Below the pieces are notes generated by a model. The model worked only from the letters and a program-made list of their open reading frames with translations. It was not told the DNA's origin and made no database searches. From CAXBMB01 sp963976695 (lineage in GTDB: Bacteria; Pseudomonadota; Alphaproteobacteria; Kiloniellales; DSM-21159), in contig CAXBMB010000001.1 of NCBI GenBank assembly GCA_963976695.1, positions 124,001 to 188,000 of the forward strand: a stretch of 64,000 nt of DNA, in the 5' to 3' direction. How positions within the stretch are numbered: the first letter of the stretch is position 1; each line of letters opens with the position of its first letter. The position numbers were made by a program, and so were the translations under genes. Shown one piece after another: positions 9,338 through 17,195 of this stretch.

Positions 9338-9349
9338 GCGACGCCTGGG

Positions 9350-10507
9350 ATGACCGGCTTGGCGGGGGCCGGGTGCGTGGCCGGCGCGCGGCTTCGGGTT
9401 TACCGGCGGCGTGGGGTGATGCTGCTGTTGCTGTCTTTTCTTTCCGCTTGCAGCCCGCGCCTGGCCCCGGCGGGTCCCGAGGCGACCGATCCATTTGTGG
9501 TCTGGAATGATCCGGAGCGGCGCGCCGCCGGCAGGATTGATCGGGCCAAGCCGGCGGTGACGCCGGTAGATCCCACTGACGAATGGCTGAGCGCGCGCGC
9601 CCTGGCGGCCATCCAAGCCCATCCGCCCGCGCGCGGCGCTTTCACCGCCGACGACGGCCTGGTTTTGCCGCTTTGGGCCTGGCTGCCGGACCGCCCCCGG
9701 GGGGTGATCCTGGCGGTTCACGGCTTTACCGACTACGCCAACGCCTTTGCCGCCGTGGCCCCGCTGTGGGCCGACGCCGGTTATGCGGTTTACGCCTTCG
9801 ACCAGCGGGGCTTCGGCGCCGCGCCGAACCGCGGGCTCTGGGCCGGTACGCAGCGGATGATCCAGGACCTGCGCAATTTGGCCCGGGTGGTTCGCGGCGG
9901 CCATCCCGATCTTCCGCTTTTCCTGTTGGGCGAATCCATGGGCGGCGCGGTTGTCTTGGTTGAACAAGCCCGGCCCGGCGCGTTGCGGGCCGACGGAGTC
10001 ATTCTGTCCGCGCCGGCGGTCTGGTCGCGCGACACCCAGCCTTGGTATCAGCGCGCGGGCCTGTGGTTGGCGGTCCGCCTGGCCCCGGGTCTGGCGCCGG
10101 ATTCCAGCGGCGTAAAGATCCGCATTTCCGATAACGACGCCATGCTCAGGGCGCTGTCGCGCGATCCGTTGGTGCAAAAAAGCAGCCGAATCGACCGGCT
10201 GGCCGGGCTGGTGGATTTGATGGACGCGGCGCGGCTTTCCGCCGCCCGGCAGCGCGCCCCGCTGCTGCTGCTGTACGGCCAAAAGGATCAGGTGATCCCG
10301 GCCCGGCCTTCGCAGCTTTTTTGGGCGGCCCTGCCGGCCGGCGGAAAGGCCCGTCTGGCGCTCTATCCGCAGGGGTGGCATCTGTTGCTGCGCGACCTGC
10401 AAGCCGAGCGGGTGGCCGACGATATCTTGGCCTGGCTGGGCGATCCCGGCGCGTCCCTGCCTTCGGGCGCGGAAGCGCAAGCGGTTATTCCAGAGTTGGA
10501 GGACTGA
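9350..10507 (+). CDS. Alpha/beta hydrolase lipoprotein, monoacylglycerol lipase-like
   Basis: Predicted serine hydrolase anchored as a lipoprotein. 385 residues. The N-terminus has an RRR segment, a hydrophobic run MLLLLSFL and a lipobox LSAC with the acylated Cys at about 34; an alternative ATG at 9419 would give a tighter signal peptide. The fold has the oxyanion segment HGFTDYANAF (124-133), nucleophile elbow GESMGG (Ser196), the acid in YGQKDQVIPA and the base in GWHLLLRD. These match the monoacylglycerol lipase/lysophospholipase branch. Substrate probably a membrane-derived acyl glycerol or lysolipid (inferred). It follows the ABC gene by 12 bp. Confidence 0.85.
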   Translation: MTGLAGAGCVAGARLRVYRRRGVMLLLLSFLSACSPRLAPAGPEATDPFVVWNDPERRAAGRIDRAKPAVTPVDPTDEWLSARALAAIQAHPPARGAFTADDGLVLPLWAWLPDRPRGVILAVHGFTDYANAFAAVAPLWADAGYAVYAFDQRGFGAAPNRGLWAGTQRMIQDLRNLARVVRGGHPDLPLFLLGESMGGAVVLVEQARPGALRADGVILSAPAVWSRDTQPWYQRAGLWLAVRLAPGLAPDSSGVKIRISDNDAMLRALSRDPLVQKSSRIDRLAGLVDLMDAARLSAARQRAPLLLLYGQKDQVIPARPSQLFWAALPAGGKARLALYPQGWHLLLRDLQAERVADDILAWLGDPGASLPSGAEAQAVIPELED

Positions 10508-10513
10508 GGCGTT

Positions 10514-11512
10514 TTGACCGATCAGTGGCGACGGGCTGGCGCGATTCGCGCGCCCAACTGGGTCGACACCGCCCGGCTTTTCGCCTTGGGGGCGATTTGG
10601 GGGTCGGCTTTTCTGAGTATCGAGATCGGCCTGGAAAGCATGGGACCCTTCACCCTTACCGCCAGTCGCCTGGTGCTGTCGGCCGGGCTGCTGCTGGGCT
10701 TGATGGCGCTGGCGCGCCTGCCTTTTCCCCGGCAGGGGTGGGTCTGGCGGCGCTTGGCGCTGGTCAGTCTGTTCAACGCCGCCTTGCCCTTCGCGCTGAT
10801 TTCCTGGGGCCAGCAGAGCGTGGATTCAGCCATGGCGGCGGTGCTGATGGGCGCGGGGCCGTTGATCGGGCTGATCCTCAATCATCTGTTTACCGGCGAC
10901 GATCGGATGAGTGCGGCCAAGGTGCTGGGGGTGTCGCTGGGGTTCGTCGGCGTGCTGCTGCTGTTCGGTGAGGAAGCCTGGGCCGCCTTGCAGGCCGGTT
11001 GGCGCGGCGGCCTGAACATCGCAAGCGTCCAGGCGCTCGGGGGGGCTGGCGGCGTCTGGGCCGGGGTGTTGGGCCAGTTGGCGATTGTCGGCGGGGCGGC
11101 AAGCTATGCCCTGTCGGGGCTCTTGACCCGGCGTCTGTCCCACCTGGACACCCGGGTGGCGGCGGCCAGCATGCTGCTGCTCTCCACGCTTTACTTCCTA
11201 CCGCTGGCGTTCTGGGCGGAAGGGTTGAAAGTCGGAAATCTGACCGGCCGGGCGATCGTGGCGGTCCTGTTTCTCGGACTGGTGGCGTCGGGCTTCGCCG
11301 CGCTGATGCGCTTTCAATTGATCAAGGACACCGGCGCGGTTTTCATGAGCCAGGTTTCCTATCTGGTGCCGGTTTTCGGGGTGGCGTTTTCCGCGCTGTT
11401 CTTTCTGCGTGCGCCGCAACCGCAGACCCTTGCCGCGCTGCTGCTTATCCTCTGCGGGGTGGCGGTTTCGCGGATCCGAAAGAAAAGCCAAATTTTTCCG
11501 CCGGGGGGGTAA
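10514..11512 (+). CDS. DMT-family (EamA) transporter
   Basis: Inner-membrane exporter of the drug/metabolite superfamily, 332 residues, ten predicted helices in two EamA repeats. The first repeat begins ARLFALGAIWGSAFLSIEIGL and the second after the GLLTRRLSHLDTRVAAAS segment. The start is TTG at 10514, with GAGG six bases upstream and only 6 bp after the hydrolase stop; no later Met keeps the first helix. Substrate cannot be told from sequence. The ABC, hydrolase and exporter genes probably share a transcript. Confidence 0.88.
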   Translation: MTDQWRRAGAIRAPNWVDTARLFALGAIWGSAFLSIEIGLESMGPFTLTASRLVLSAGLLLGLMALARLPFPRQGWVWRRLALVSLFNAALPFALISWGQQSVDSAMAAVLMGAGPLIGLILNHLFTGDDRMSAAKVLGVSLGFVGVLLLFGEEAWAALQAGWRGGLNIASVQALGGAGGVWAGVLGQLAIVGGAASYALSGLLTRRLSHLDTRVAAASMLLLSTLYFLPLAFWAEGLKVGNLTGRAIVAVLFLGLVASGFAALMRFQLIKDTGAVFMSQVSYLVPVFGVAFSALFFLRAPQPQTLAALLLILCGVAVSRIRKKSQIFPPGG

Positions 11513-11570
11513 GATAAAAAAAGCCAGATGGCGTGCGGTGGGTCGGTTTCGCGGAACACAGGAGGATGCC

Positions 11571-11975
11571 GTGGCGCGGGCGCTATTCCAGATTCTCTGT
11601 AAAATCGGCGATCGCTTGTTGCCAGAGGGCGCGGCCTTTTGGCTGCGTTACCGCTATCATCTGCGCTATGGCGAAGCCGAGTTGGCCTGGGTCAAGCGGC
11701 TGTGCAGCGCGGATGAAACTTTTCTGGATGTTGGCGCGGCGCAGGGCGTCTATGCCTTTGCGGCGCTTGGCCGGGTGCGCCGCCTCTGCCTGTTCGAGCC
11801 GAATCCGGCGATGCAAGAGGCCTTGCGGCGGGTTTTTCCCCAGACGCGGCTTTTTGATTGTGCGCTGTCTGCTGAAGAGGGACGAATTGAGCTGCGAACC
11901 CCGGTGGTTCGGGGGATCGCCTATCACGGCGTGGCCACCATCGAACAAAGGAATGATCTGGCGCTGTTGGTCTGA
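11571..11975 (+). pseudogene. FkbM-type methyltransferase, C-terminally truncated
   Basis: 134 residues starting at GTG 11571, which has AGGAGG five bases upstream. The SAM-binding motif FLDVGAAQGVYAFAAL and the second strand CLFEPNPAM match FkbM-type methyltransferases. The family normally runs 220-280 residues and continues with a D-E-G-H-E segment; here the frame ends soon after motif II and none of the other frames up to the tRNA resumes it. It is therefore likely a remnant. It lies 175 bp upstream of the tRNA gene that hosts the integrated element. Confidence 0.65.
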
Positions 11976-12109
11976 GACAGGCCGCCGCGCCGACAAGCGG
12001 CCTGACCGGGGCCAGGGGCGGATCCGGCGCCAAAAGGCCGGGAAATTTCCGTGCTAACCGAGGCGTCGCCTCGCGTTGCAAGACTTTTCAAAAGCGCGCA
12101 AAAGGCGTC

Positions 12110-12138
12110 TTGTCCCGGCTGGGCGCTTGCAGTAAGGT
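12110..12138 (+). promoter_or_regulatory. Promoter of the host tRNA-Arg gene
   Basis: A TTGTCC -35 box (12110-12115), 17-bp spacer and TAAGGT -10 box (12133-12138) lie 12 bp before the tRNA 5' end. After insertion this promoter still reads into the left end of the element and could drive the element's own tRNA about 180 bp downstream. Confidence 0.55.
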
Positions 12139-12150
12139 CCGGCCCGTGAT

Positions 12151-12195
12151 GGACTCGTAGCTCAGCTGGATAGAGTGCTGCCCTCCGAAGGCAGA
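12151..12195 (+). pseudogene. 5' half of host tRNA-Arg(CCG), split by the element
   Basis: Acceptor strand GGACTCG, D-arm GCTC...GAGT and the whole anticodon arm CTGCC-CTCCGAA-GGCAG (anticodon CCG) are present, then the sequence diverges. The missing part is at 58491-58536, whose acceptor strand CGGGTCC pairs with GGACTCG (one G-T pair). No T-arm or matching acceptor strand follows here, so this copy is not a working tRNA. Confidence 0.9.
12182..12195 (+). repeat. attL core repeat
   Basis: CCTCCGAAGGCAGA, identical to 58491-58504. It covers most of the anticodon loop and the 3' strand of the anticodon stem of tRNA-Arg(CCG). Flanking bases differ (C before and T after here; T before and G after at the right), which fixes the repeat length at 14 bp. 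Confidence 0.92.
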
Positions 12196-12293
12196 TGTCA
12201 AGTCTGACGATGGTTCTTGGTGCTACAGAAGGGACTGACTAAACAATGGCTTGAGCGGATATCGGGTTCGCTCTTCAACCGGCCGAAAATCTC

Positions 12294-12312
12294 GCGTAAG
12301 CGTGGCGTAAGC
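12294..12312 (+). promoter_or_regulatory. Candidate integrase arm sites, left outer pair
   Basis: Two copies of GCGTAAGC at 12294-12301 and 12305-12312, exactly 11 bp apart. The same octamer pair with the same spacing occurs next to the integrase gene at the right end, as expected of arm-type sites bound by the N-terminal domain of a tyrosine recombinase. Confidence 0.6.
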
Positions 12313-12328
12313 AACGCGCAAAAGGTAC

Positions 12329-12405
12329 GCACCCGTAGCTCAGCTGGATAGAGCGCCGCCCTCCGAAGGCGGAGGCCAGAGGTTCGAATCCTCTCGGGTG
12401 CGCCA
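12329..12405 (+). tRNA. tRNA-Arg(CCG), intact, carried by the element
   Basis: Acceptor GCACCCG pairs perfectly with CGGGTGC; D-arm GCTC/GAGC; anticodon arm CCGCC-CTCCGAA-GGCGG with anticodon CCG; T-arm AGAGG-TTCGAAT-CCTCT; discriminator G; encoded CCA at 12403-12405; a short T-run follows. It lies 134 bp inside the left junction and differs from the split host tRNA in the acceptor, anticodon and T stems, so it is not a duplicate of it. Likely role: supplies CGG-decoding tRNA lost when the element splits the host gene. No strong promoter of its own is obvious; the host tRNA promoter may read through. Confidence 0.95.
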
Positions 12406-12456
12406 TTTTTCTCATAAATACAGATAGTTATCGCTACAGTCTTTTTTGAGACTAGT

Positions 12457-12475
12457 GCTTACGCGCTGCTTACGT
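12457..12475 (-). promoter_or_regulatory. Candidate integrase arm sites, left inner pair (inverted)
   Basis: GCTTACGC at 12457-12464 and GCTTACGT at 12468-12475 are the inverted form of GCGTAAGC (the second with one mismatch) and again 11 bp apart. They lie beyond the tRNA, so the left end has arm pairs on both sides of that gene. Confidence 0.5.
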
Positions 12476-12592
12476 GGCAGATTTAATGTCAATTCACGCG
12501 CAAAAACATGCACGGTTTGCGATCGTGACAGCTGCGCCATCGTCCCGAAACATTCGTCGTTCTCAATTGTCTGGGTTCGTGAGGCTTTTCGC

Positions 12593-13555
12593 TTAGTCTT
12601 CGAAACCAATCATACCGGTTTCATGTGCGAGTTCGATACAGGTTGCAGCGACAAGTTCACGAAACCAGGCATGGAACGGGTCCTGATCAGACCGGGCATG
12701 CCATATTATTGAGACTGGGAAGGTATCTATTGGGATAGGCAGTGCGCTCGCCTCAAGTTCGAAAGCTCGCGCGAAATAGTGCGCAGCTACAGCGGGTATG
12801 TTGATGAGGCATGATCGCGATTTGAGCAGAAACGGGCTGGCCGAGAAGTTCGCCAAAGCCATCAACACCCGCCGTGATTTTCCAATCTCCGCCAGGGCGT
12901 CATCGATCTGGCCATGAAAATCACCGCTCAGCGATCGGAAAAGGTGTGGTGTCCCCACGAAGGTCGCCATGTCGAGATCACCGGAAACGCCGAGCTGTTT
13001 TGGGCAGTAGAGTGCAACGAAGGGCTCATTGTACAAAAGCTGATGACGGTGTCGCTTATCAAGCGCATTGGGCGTGGCTGACAGCGCCAGATCGGCGTCG
13101 CCCTCATCAAGACGGTCAACTAGTGTCCGGTAGTCGGCGGGGCGGACTATCATACGAACACCAGGCGCCTGATGTGCAAGCTGCTCTGCTAGACGAGGCA
13201 ACAACACAATATCGAGATCGTCCGGGGCGGCGAACCTGACAGATCGCCTAGCGGTTTCCGGATCAAATGCTCTGACGGCACGGATCGATGCCTCGATCGA
13301 CGACAGCGCAGGCGCCAACCCCTCCCATAGGACAAGGGCTCGGCTTGTTGGCTCCATTCCGTCGGTTGTCTTGACAAACAGCTGGTCTCCAACGGCTGCC
13401 CGCAGGCGAGACAGGGCCATCGAGGCAGCCGAGGGGCCGAGGAACAGGCGATCTGCAGCCTTGCCAACAGAACGCTCTCTCATAATGGCTGAGAACACCA
13501 GCAGCAGGTTTAGATCGAGTTTTCTTAACTCAATTTCGCTGAATTCATTTTTCAT
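12593..13555 (-). CDS. LysR-family regulator (NodD-like branch)
   Basis: 320-residue transcription factor. The N-terminal winged helix-turn-helix spans about 8-70 (LRKLDLNLLLVFSAIMRERSVGKAADRLFLGPSAASMALSRLR in segments), followed by the co-inducer-binding domain. The LDLNLLLVF opening and LFVKTTDGM-PT segment resemble the NodD/NahR-type branch. It is divergent from the MBL-fold gene with 61 bp between starts, the usual arrangement for a LysR activator and its target. Effector unknown. Confidence 0.88.
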   Translation of the reverse strand: MKNEFSEIELRKLDLNLLLVFSAIMRERSVGKAADRLFLGPSAASMALSRLRAAVGDQLFVKTTDGMEPTSRALVLWEGLAPALSSIEASIRAVRAFDPETARRSVRFAAPDDLDIVLLPRLAEQLAHQAPGVRMIVRPADYRTLVDRLDEGDADLALSATPNALDKRHRHQLLYNEPFVALYCPKQLGVSGDLDMATFVGTPHLFRSLSGDFHGQIDDALAEIGKSRRVLMALANFSASPFLLKSRSCLINIPAVAAHYFARAFELEASALPIPIDTFPVSIIWHARSDQDPFHAWFRELVAATCIELAHETGMIGFED

Positions 13556-13616
13556 CTATATCAATTTGAATGATGCGCCTTGGTGCGTCAAGTTGTATTC
13601 AGAAAGGATCAATCTC
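13556..13616. promoter_or_regulatory. Shared LysR/MBL divergent promoter region
   Basis: 61 bp that must hold both divergent promoters. It contains TTGA (13565) ... TCAA (13588) flanking a GC-rich core with an imperfect dyad GATGCGCC-TT-GGTGCGTC, a plausible LysR-type binding site. AAAGGA precedes the MBL start. Confidence 0.4.
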
Positions 13617-14615
13617 ATGACCCACCGAAAGAGACTTATTACACTGACCTCGGCTCTCGCCCTATCGCTTGGCGTCACCTCCACAATATTCAGCGCTTCG
13701 CCCTCCTTTTCGCAGACGTCTCAGGCTTTCGCCGAAGAGACACAAACGGTGCCGCTCGGTCGTTACACGTACGAAGGGCATGGCTCGGTCAATACCCATT
13801 GGATCGAGACCCAAAACGGCGTCATCGTCATCGATACCCAGCGTGACACGCAGCATGCAGCCGAAGCGCTGGCGGCCGTGAAAGCGCTCGGTAAGCCGGT
13901 TGTCGCCATCTTCGTGACCCACGGACATCCCGATCATTACACGGGATTGGAGCAGTTTCGCGCCGAATGGCCGGACGCCGATATCTACTCCTCTTCAGAA
14001 ACCGCCCGGGTTATCGAGGTGGACCACTATGGCTATCATCAGGTCGTGCGGGATTTAGCGCCGGAAGCCGCGCCGGAGGAATTCATCGTTCCAAACCGGA
14101 TCATCGAACCCAATGAAACGCTCGTCATCGACGGCGTCACCCTCGTCACGCGAGAGATGGGGCCAAGCGAAGCGACAAGCGCGACAGCCTTCTATCTGCC
14201 GGCCACTGGCGATCTCTACACCGGAGATACCGTACTCAATCAGATGCACGGCTTCTTTCTCGAGGAGCGCTCAGATGCCATCCTCGCGACCGTCGATGCC
14301 TATCGCGTCCTGTTTCCCAATGCGGTGACGATCCATCCGGGCCATGGCAATCCCGGGCCAGCTAAACGTCTGCTTGCGGAACATGAAGCCTACACAATTG
14401 ATGCCCGCGCACGGGTCGCTGCGGCAATCGCAGCCGCAATGGACGACGAGACGATTGTCAGCCAGGTCCGCGCCGCGCTTTTCGCGGACTACCCCGACCA
14501 TACCGTGCCCGGCGGCCAGCCAAATATGGTCGAGCTGAGTGTGCGCGGATTGCTGGCCGAACTGCGCGGAAAGGCCATCGTCGAAGCACTCACCGTGTCA
14601 GGAGATGAGCAATGA
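13617..14615 (+). CDS. Exported MBL-fold metallohydrolase
   Basis: 332 residues from ATG 13617, which has AAAGGA nine bases upstream. The N-terminus (KRLITLTSALALSLGVTSTIFSASPSF in parts) is a Sec signal peptide, so it probably acts in the periplasm. The metallo-beta-lactamase signature HGHPDH is at about 102-107, with further ligands in TGDTVL and HPGHGNPG, enough for a binuclear metal site. The family includes hydrolases of lactones, glyoxalase II-like thioesters and quinone-type substrates; the exact substrate cannot be called. It overlaps the following SDR gene by 4 bp, so both are translated together. Confidence 0.85.
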   Translation: MTHRKRLITLTSALALSLGVTSTIFSASPSFSQTSQAFAEETQTVPLGRYTYEGHGSVNTHWIETQNGVIVIDTQRDTQHAAEALAAVKALGKPVVAIFVTHGHPDHYTGLEQFRAEWPDADIYSSSETARVIEVDHYGYHQVVRDLAPEAAPEEFIVPNRIIEPNETLVIDGVTLVTREMGPSEATSATAFYLPATGDLYTGDTVLNQMHGFFLEERSDAILATVDAYRVLFPNAVTIHPGHGNPGPAKRLLAEHEAYTIDARARVAAAIAAAMDDETIVSQVRAALFADYPDHTVPGGQPNMVELSVRGLLAELRGKAIVEALTVSGDEQ

Positions 14616-15367
14616 GCGCGACACAGACGATCAATCCGTTCACCCTTGAAGGAAAGACAGTGCTCGTCGTTGGTGCGTCCTCCGGAATCGGCGCGGCAAC
14701 GAGCCGACTTGCCAGCGAACTCGGTGCCAAGGTGCTCCTCGCCAGCCGCACGCGCGAAAGTCTCGAAGCGATCCGTGATCAGCTGGCGGATCCGTCACGC
14801 ACTGCGGTATTGCCTATGGACTACCTTGATCCCCAATCCGTTCAGGATGCCCTGACAAACGTCCGCAATGTCGATCACGTCCTAGTCTCGGCCGTCGCGG
14901 ACGAGAACAAGAAGCGTGGAGCGTTCCTTGAACTCGAAGAGGACACCATGCGCGCGTCCTTCGATAAGTTCTGGGGTCATGTCCATGTCGCGCGAGCGAT
15001 TACGCCGCGCATGACGAAGAATGGCTCACTGACTATGCTATCGTCGATCGCCGGTATCTCGCCCACTGGACCGGAGGCTGGTCTCTCGGTGATGAATGGC
15101 GTCCAGGCGGCGATCATGCAGACCGGCCGCACGCTCGCGAGAGAACTGGCCCCCAAGAGAGTGAACATCATCGCTCCTGGCGTCGTCCTCACCAATGTTT
15201 GGAAGGACGAAGAGCGCAAAAACCTAGCGTCCTGGATGGAGAAGGATCTCCCGGTAGCGCGAACCGGCGAGCCTGAACACATCGCGGCTGCCGCAGTGGG
15301 GCTGATGACAAACCCGTACATCACCGGCGTCGTTTTGCCAGTTGATGGCGGCTTGCTCCTCAATTGA
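14612..15367 (+). CDS. SDR-family protein lacking the usual catalytic Tyr and Lys
   Basis: 251 residues with a Rossmann fold: cofactor motif GASSGIG at 21-27, then MLSSIAG at 142-148 and the closing ITGVVLPVDGGLLLN. In classical short-chain dehydrogenases a YxxxK pair stands about 13-16 residues after the Ser; here the positions read M161-N-G-V-Q165, so both are replaced. The start overlaps the MBL stop (ATGA). It may bind NAD(P) without acting as a standard alcohol dehydrogenase, or use another acid. Function unassigned. Confidence 0.82.
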   Translation: MSATQTINPFTLEGKTVLVVGASSGIGAATSRLASELGAKVLLASRTRESLEAIRDQLADPSRTAVLPMDYLDPQSVQDALTNVRNVDHVLVSAVADENKKRGAFLELEEDTMRASFDKFWGHVHVARAITPRMTKNGSLTMLSSIAGISPTGPEAGLSVMNGVQAAIMQTGRTLARELAPKRVNIIAPGVVLTNVWKDEERKNLASWMEKDLPVARTGEPEHIAAAAVGLMTNPYITGVVLPVDGGLLLN

Positions 15368-15410
15368 GCACCGCCGCGCTCCAGAGTAACCATTTTGAAG
15401 GAGAATACAG

Positions 15411-16094
15411 ATGAAAATCGGAGTTATCGGAGCTGGAAACATGGGGCGCGCCATCGGTGCTCGCCTCTCTCACGCCGGACATGATGTCGCTTTCGGATCA
15501 AGGAAGGCACCGCAGGCAGGTGAAGCTGCCAGCCGCGGGAGTGAAAGCGCGTTTGCCACGACCCTCGATGAAGCGGCGCAGTTTGGCGACGTCCTCATTT
15601 GGACAGCGCGAATACATGATCCCAGCGAGATGCTGCGAAACGCTGAGATGGTGACCAATAAAGTGATCATCGACCTGAACAACAGGGACTATAACGATGT
15701 TCGCACTGGCGCTTGGTTCGCCGAGAGTATTGCTGAGAAGCTGCAGGGTAATTTCCCGAAGAACATAGTCGTCAAGGCGTTCAATACGATACCTATGGAA
15801 GCTTTTGATATCCCGCGAGACGAGTTGGAGAACGCCCAAGCATCAACGTTTGTCGCCGGTGGCGATGCGGAAGCACGCCGAACCGTCAGTACACTCGCCG
15901 GAGACATTGGATTTTCCGCGGTCGATCTTGGCGGCGAGCTTGCCGCGATGCGGGCAGCGGAAGCCTTGGGCGACGCTATCCGAATACTCTTGATCGATGG
16001 CGGCCGCACGGGTTCGACGCACCTCACCGTCTCGCAGCTTCCTCGTCCGTCACTCGGTTTGGTTGGCGAGAGACAAGCGTCGCAATACGGATGA
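15411..16094 (+). CDS. NADP-binding F420-reductase-like oxidoreductase
   Basis: 227 residues. The N-terminal GAGNMG motif in KIGVIGAGNMGRAIG starts a Rossmann domain of the type in NADPH:F420 oxidoreductase and related NADP-binding reductases; DLNNRDY and KAFNTIPMEAF match the same group. F420 is unlikely in this host, so it probably acts on another small carbonyl or imine substrate. GGAG precedes the ATG by 7 bases. Third gene of the cargo operon, 43 bp after the SDR, overlapping the LysR gene downstream by 4 bp. Confidence 0.82.
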   Translation: MKIGVIGAGNMGRAIGARLSHAGHDVAFGSRKAPQAGEAASRGSESAFATTLDEAAQFGDVLIWTARIHDPSEMLRNAEMVTNKVIIDLNNRDYNDVRTGAWFAESIAEKLQGNFPKNIVVKAFNTIPMEAFDIPRDELENAQASTFVAGGDAEARRTVSTLAGDIGFSAVDLGGELAAMRAAEALGDAIRILLIDGGRTGSTHLTVSQLPRPSLGLVGERQASQYG

Positions 16095-16996
16095 ACTTCC
16101 GGTTTTCAGATATTCAAACCCTGCTATCAGTCGCTGAGAAGGGCAGCTTTCGTGCGGCGGCATTGGCTCTCGAAGTCGGTCAGCCTGCTGTCAGTAGGCG
16201 AATCCGTAGATTGGAAGACAATATCGGCGTGTCGCTTTTTGAGCGGCGATCAACCGGCGCTTCTCTGACCAATGCGGGGAGGCAATTCACTAGCCAAGTG
16301 CGGTTCCTGCAGGCGGAGTTCGAAGCAGCGGTAAGTTCGGCCCAGGATGCGGGCGTCGCCCGTGAAGGCTCATTGTGCATCGGGCTGATCGTGTCGCTGT
16401 CCAAGGGGCCATATCGCAATATTGTCGGCGCGCTGTTCGAGAAACACGGGAGCCTGGACGTTTGTTTTGCTGAGGCGGAACGCGGTCATCTCTACACACT
16501 GCTAAATCAGCGGCGACTCGATGTTGTAATCGCAGCTGGTGAGCCTGATTCAGAAATCGGCGATAGTTTTCTCATCGCGAGAGAGAAACTGTATCTTGCT
16601 GTCTCCGACCACCACCCTTGGTCAGGCCGGGACAATCTCGCATGGCAAGAGGTTCGCGATGCAACGTTCATCGTTAGCGCCAGCGAACCAGGCCCGGAGA
16701 TTGGCGACTACATTCTCCAAAACACGAGCGATGTCGGCCATGCAGTTGACATTCGACGACACCGTCTGGGTCGTGAGGGGATCATGACGCTTGTAGGGCT
16801 AGGCCGCGGCGTGAGCCTAGTAGCGGACCATTGGCGCGGCGTTCAGTATCCGAACGTCGTTTTCGTTCCAATCGGAGGCGATGATGAGAGTGTCCCGTTT
16901 TCACTGACCTGGCGTCCCGACAACGATAATCCAGCACTTCGCCGGTTCATCTCTCTGGCACGGATCGAGGCGAAGCGGAACGGAGCTCATTCCTAG
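16091..16996 (+). CDS. LysR-family regulator
   Basis: 301 residues. N-terminal HTH: FSDIQTLLSVAEKGSFRAAA, then VGQPAVSRRIRRLEDNIGVSLFER, typical of LysR proteins. The C-terminal effector domain has the GVSLVADHW-type hinge. It closes the four-gene cargo operon and overlaps the preceding gene by ATGA. Its last 50 bases overlap, on the other strand, the end of the DUF2274 gene of the trb operon, so the cargo joins directly onto the conjugation module. Confidence 0.88.
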   Translation: MNFRFSDIQTLLSVAEKGSFRAAALALEVGQPAVSRRIRRLEDNIGVSLFERRSTGASLTNAGRQFTSQVRFLQAEFEAAVSSAQDAGVAREGSLCIGLIVSLSKGPYRNIVGALFEKHGSLDVCFAEAERGHLYTLLNQRRLDVVIAAGEPDSEIGDSFLIAREKLYLAVSDHHPWSGRDNLAWQEVRDATFIVSASEPGPEIGDYILQNTSDVGHAVDIRRHRLGREGIMTLVGLGRGVSLVADHWRGVQYPNVVFVPIGGDDESVPFSLTWRPDNDNPALRRFISLARIEAKRNGAHS

Positions 16997-17195
16997 CCTT
17001 GGCGAAGCCGCGATCAGTTTTCATGAATTGTTCTAGCATCGGTGCGATGAGCTTCGATGGCTCAAGTTCATGGCCATTCTCCCGCGCAAGGATCTCCGCA
17101 TACGCAGCGAGATCGCGATGCACTTTGGCTGGCAATTCAACGGATAACTTCACCGGTTTGTCGTCTTGGATGTCGCCAAGCTTCAGTTTGCTCAT
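16947..17195 (-). CDS. DUF2274 protein, last gene of the trb operon
   Basis: 82 residues: KLKLGDIQDDKPVKLSVELPAKVHRDLAAYAEILARENG matches DUF2274, a short family found just after trbI in P-type conjugation clusters. The VKLSVELPAKVHRDL segment resembles a ribbon-helix-helix strand and helix, so DNA binding is possible but unproven. It overlaps trbI by 4 bp. Confidence 0.85.
   Translation of the reverse strand: MSKLKLGDIQDDKPVKLSVELPAKVHRDLAAYAEILARENGHELEPSKLIAPMLEQFMKTDRGFAKARNELRSASPRSVPER

Noticed and set aside
8324..10480. Long open frame (718 codons) on the minus strand
   Set aside because: Opposite the ABC ATPase and hydrolase, which have clear motifs; the antisense product is Arg/Gly/Gln-rich low-complexity, a GC-rich shadow.
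12339..12355. Possibility that the left boundary is the intact tRNA at 12329 rather than the split one
   Set aside because: Its acceptor strand does not pair with the right-end half (GCACCCG against CGGGTCC), whereas GGACTCG at 12151 does, and its core has a G where both junctions have A.
12446..12712. 88-codon plus-strand frame at the left end
   Set aside because: Overlaps the 3' end of the LysR gene and the arm sites; no ribosome site or homology.
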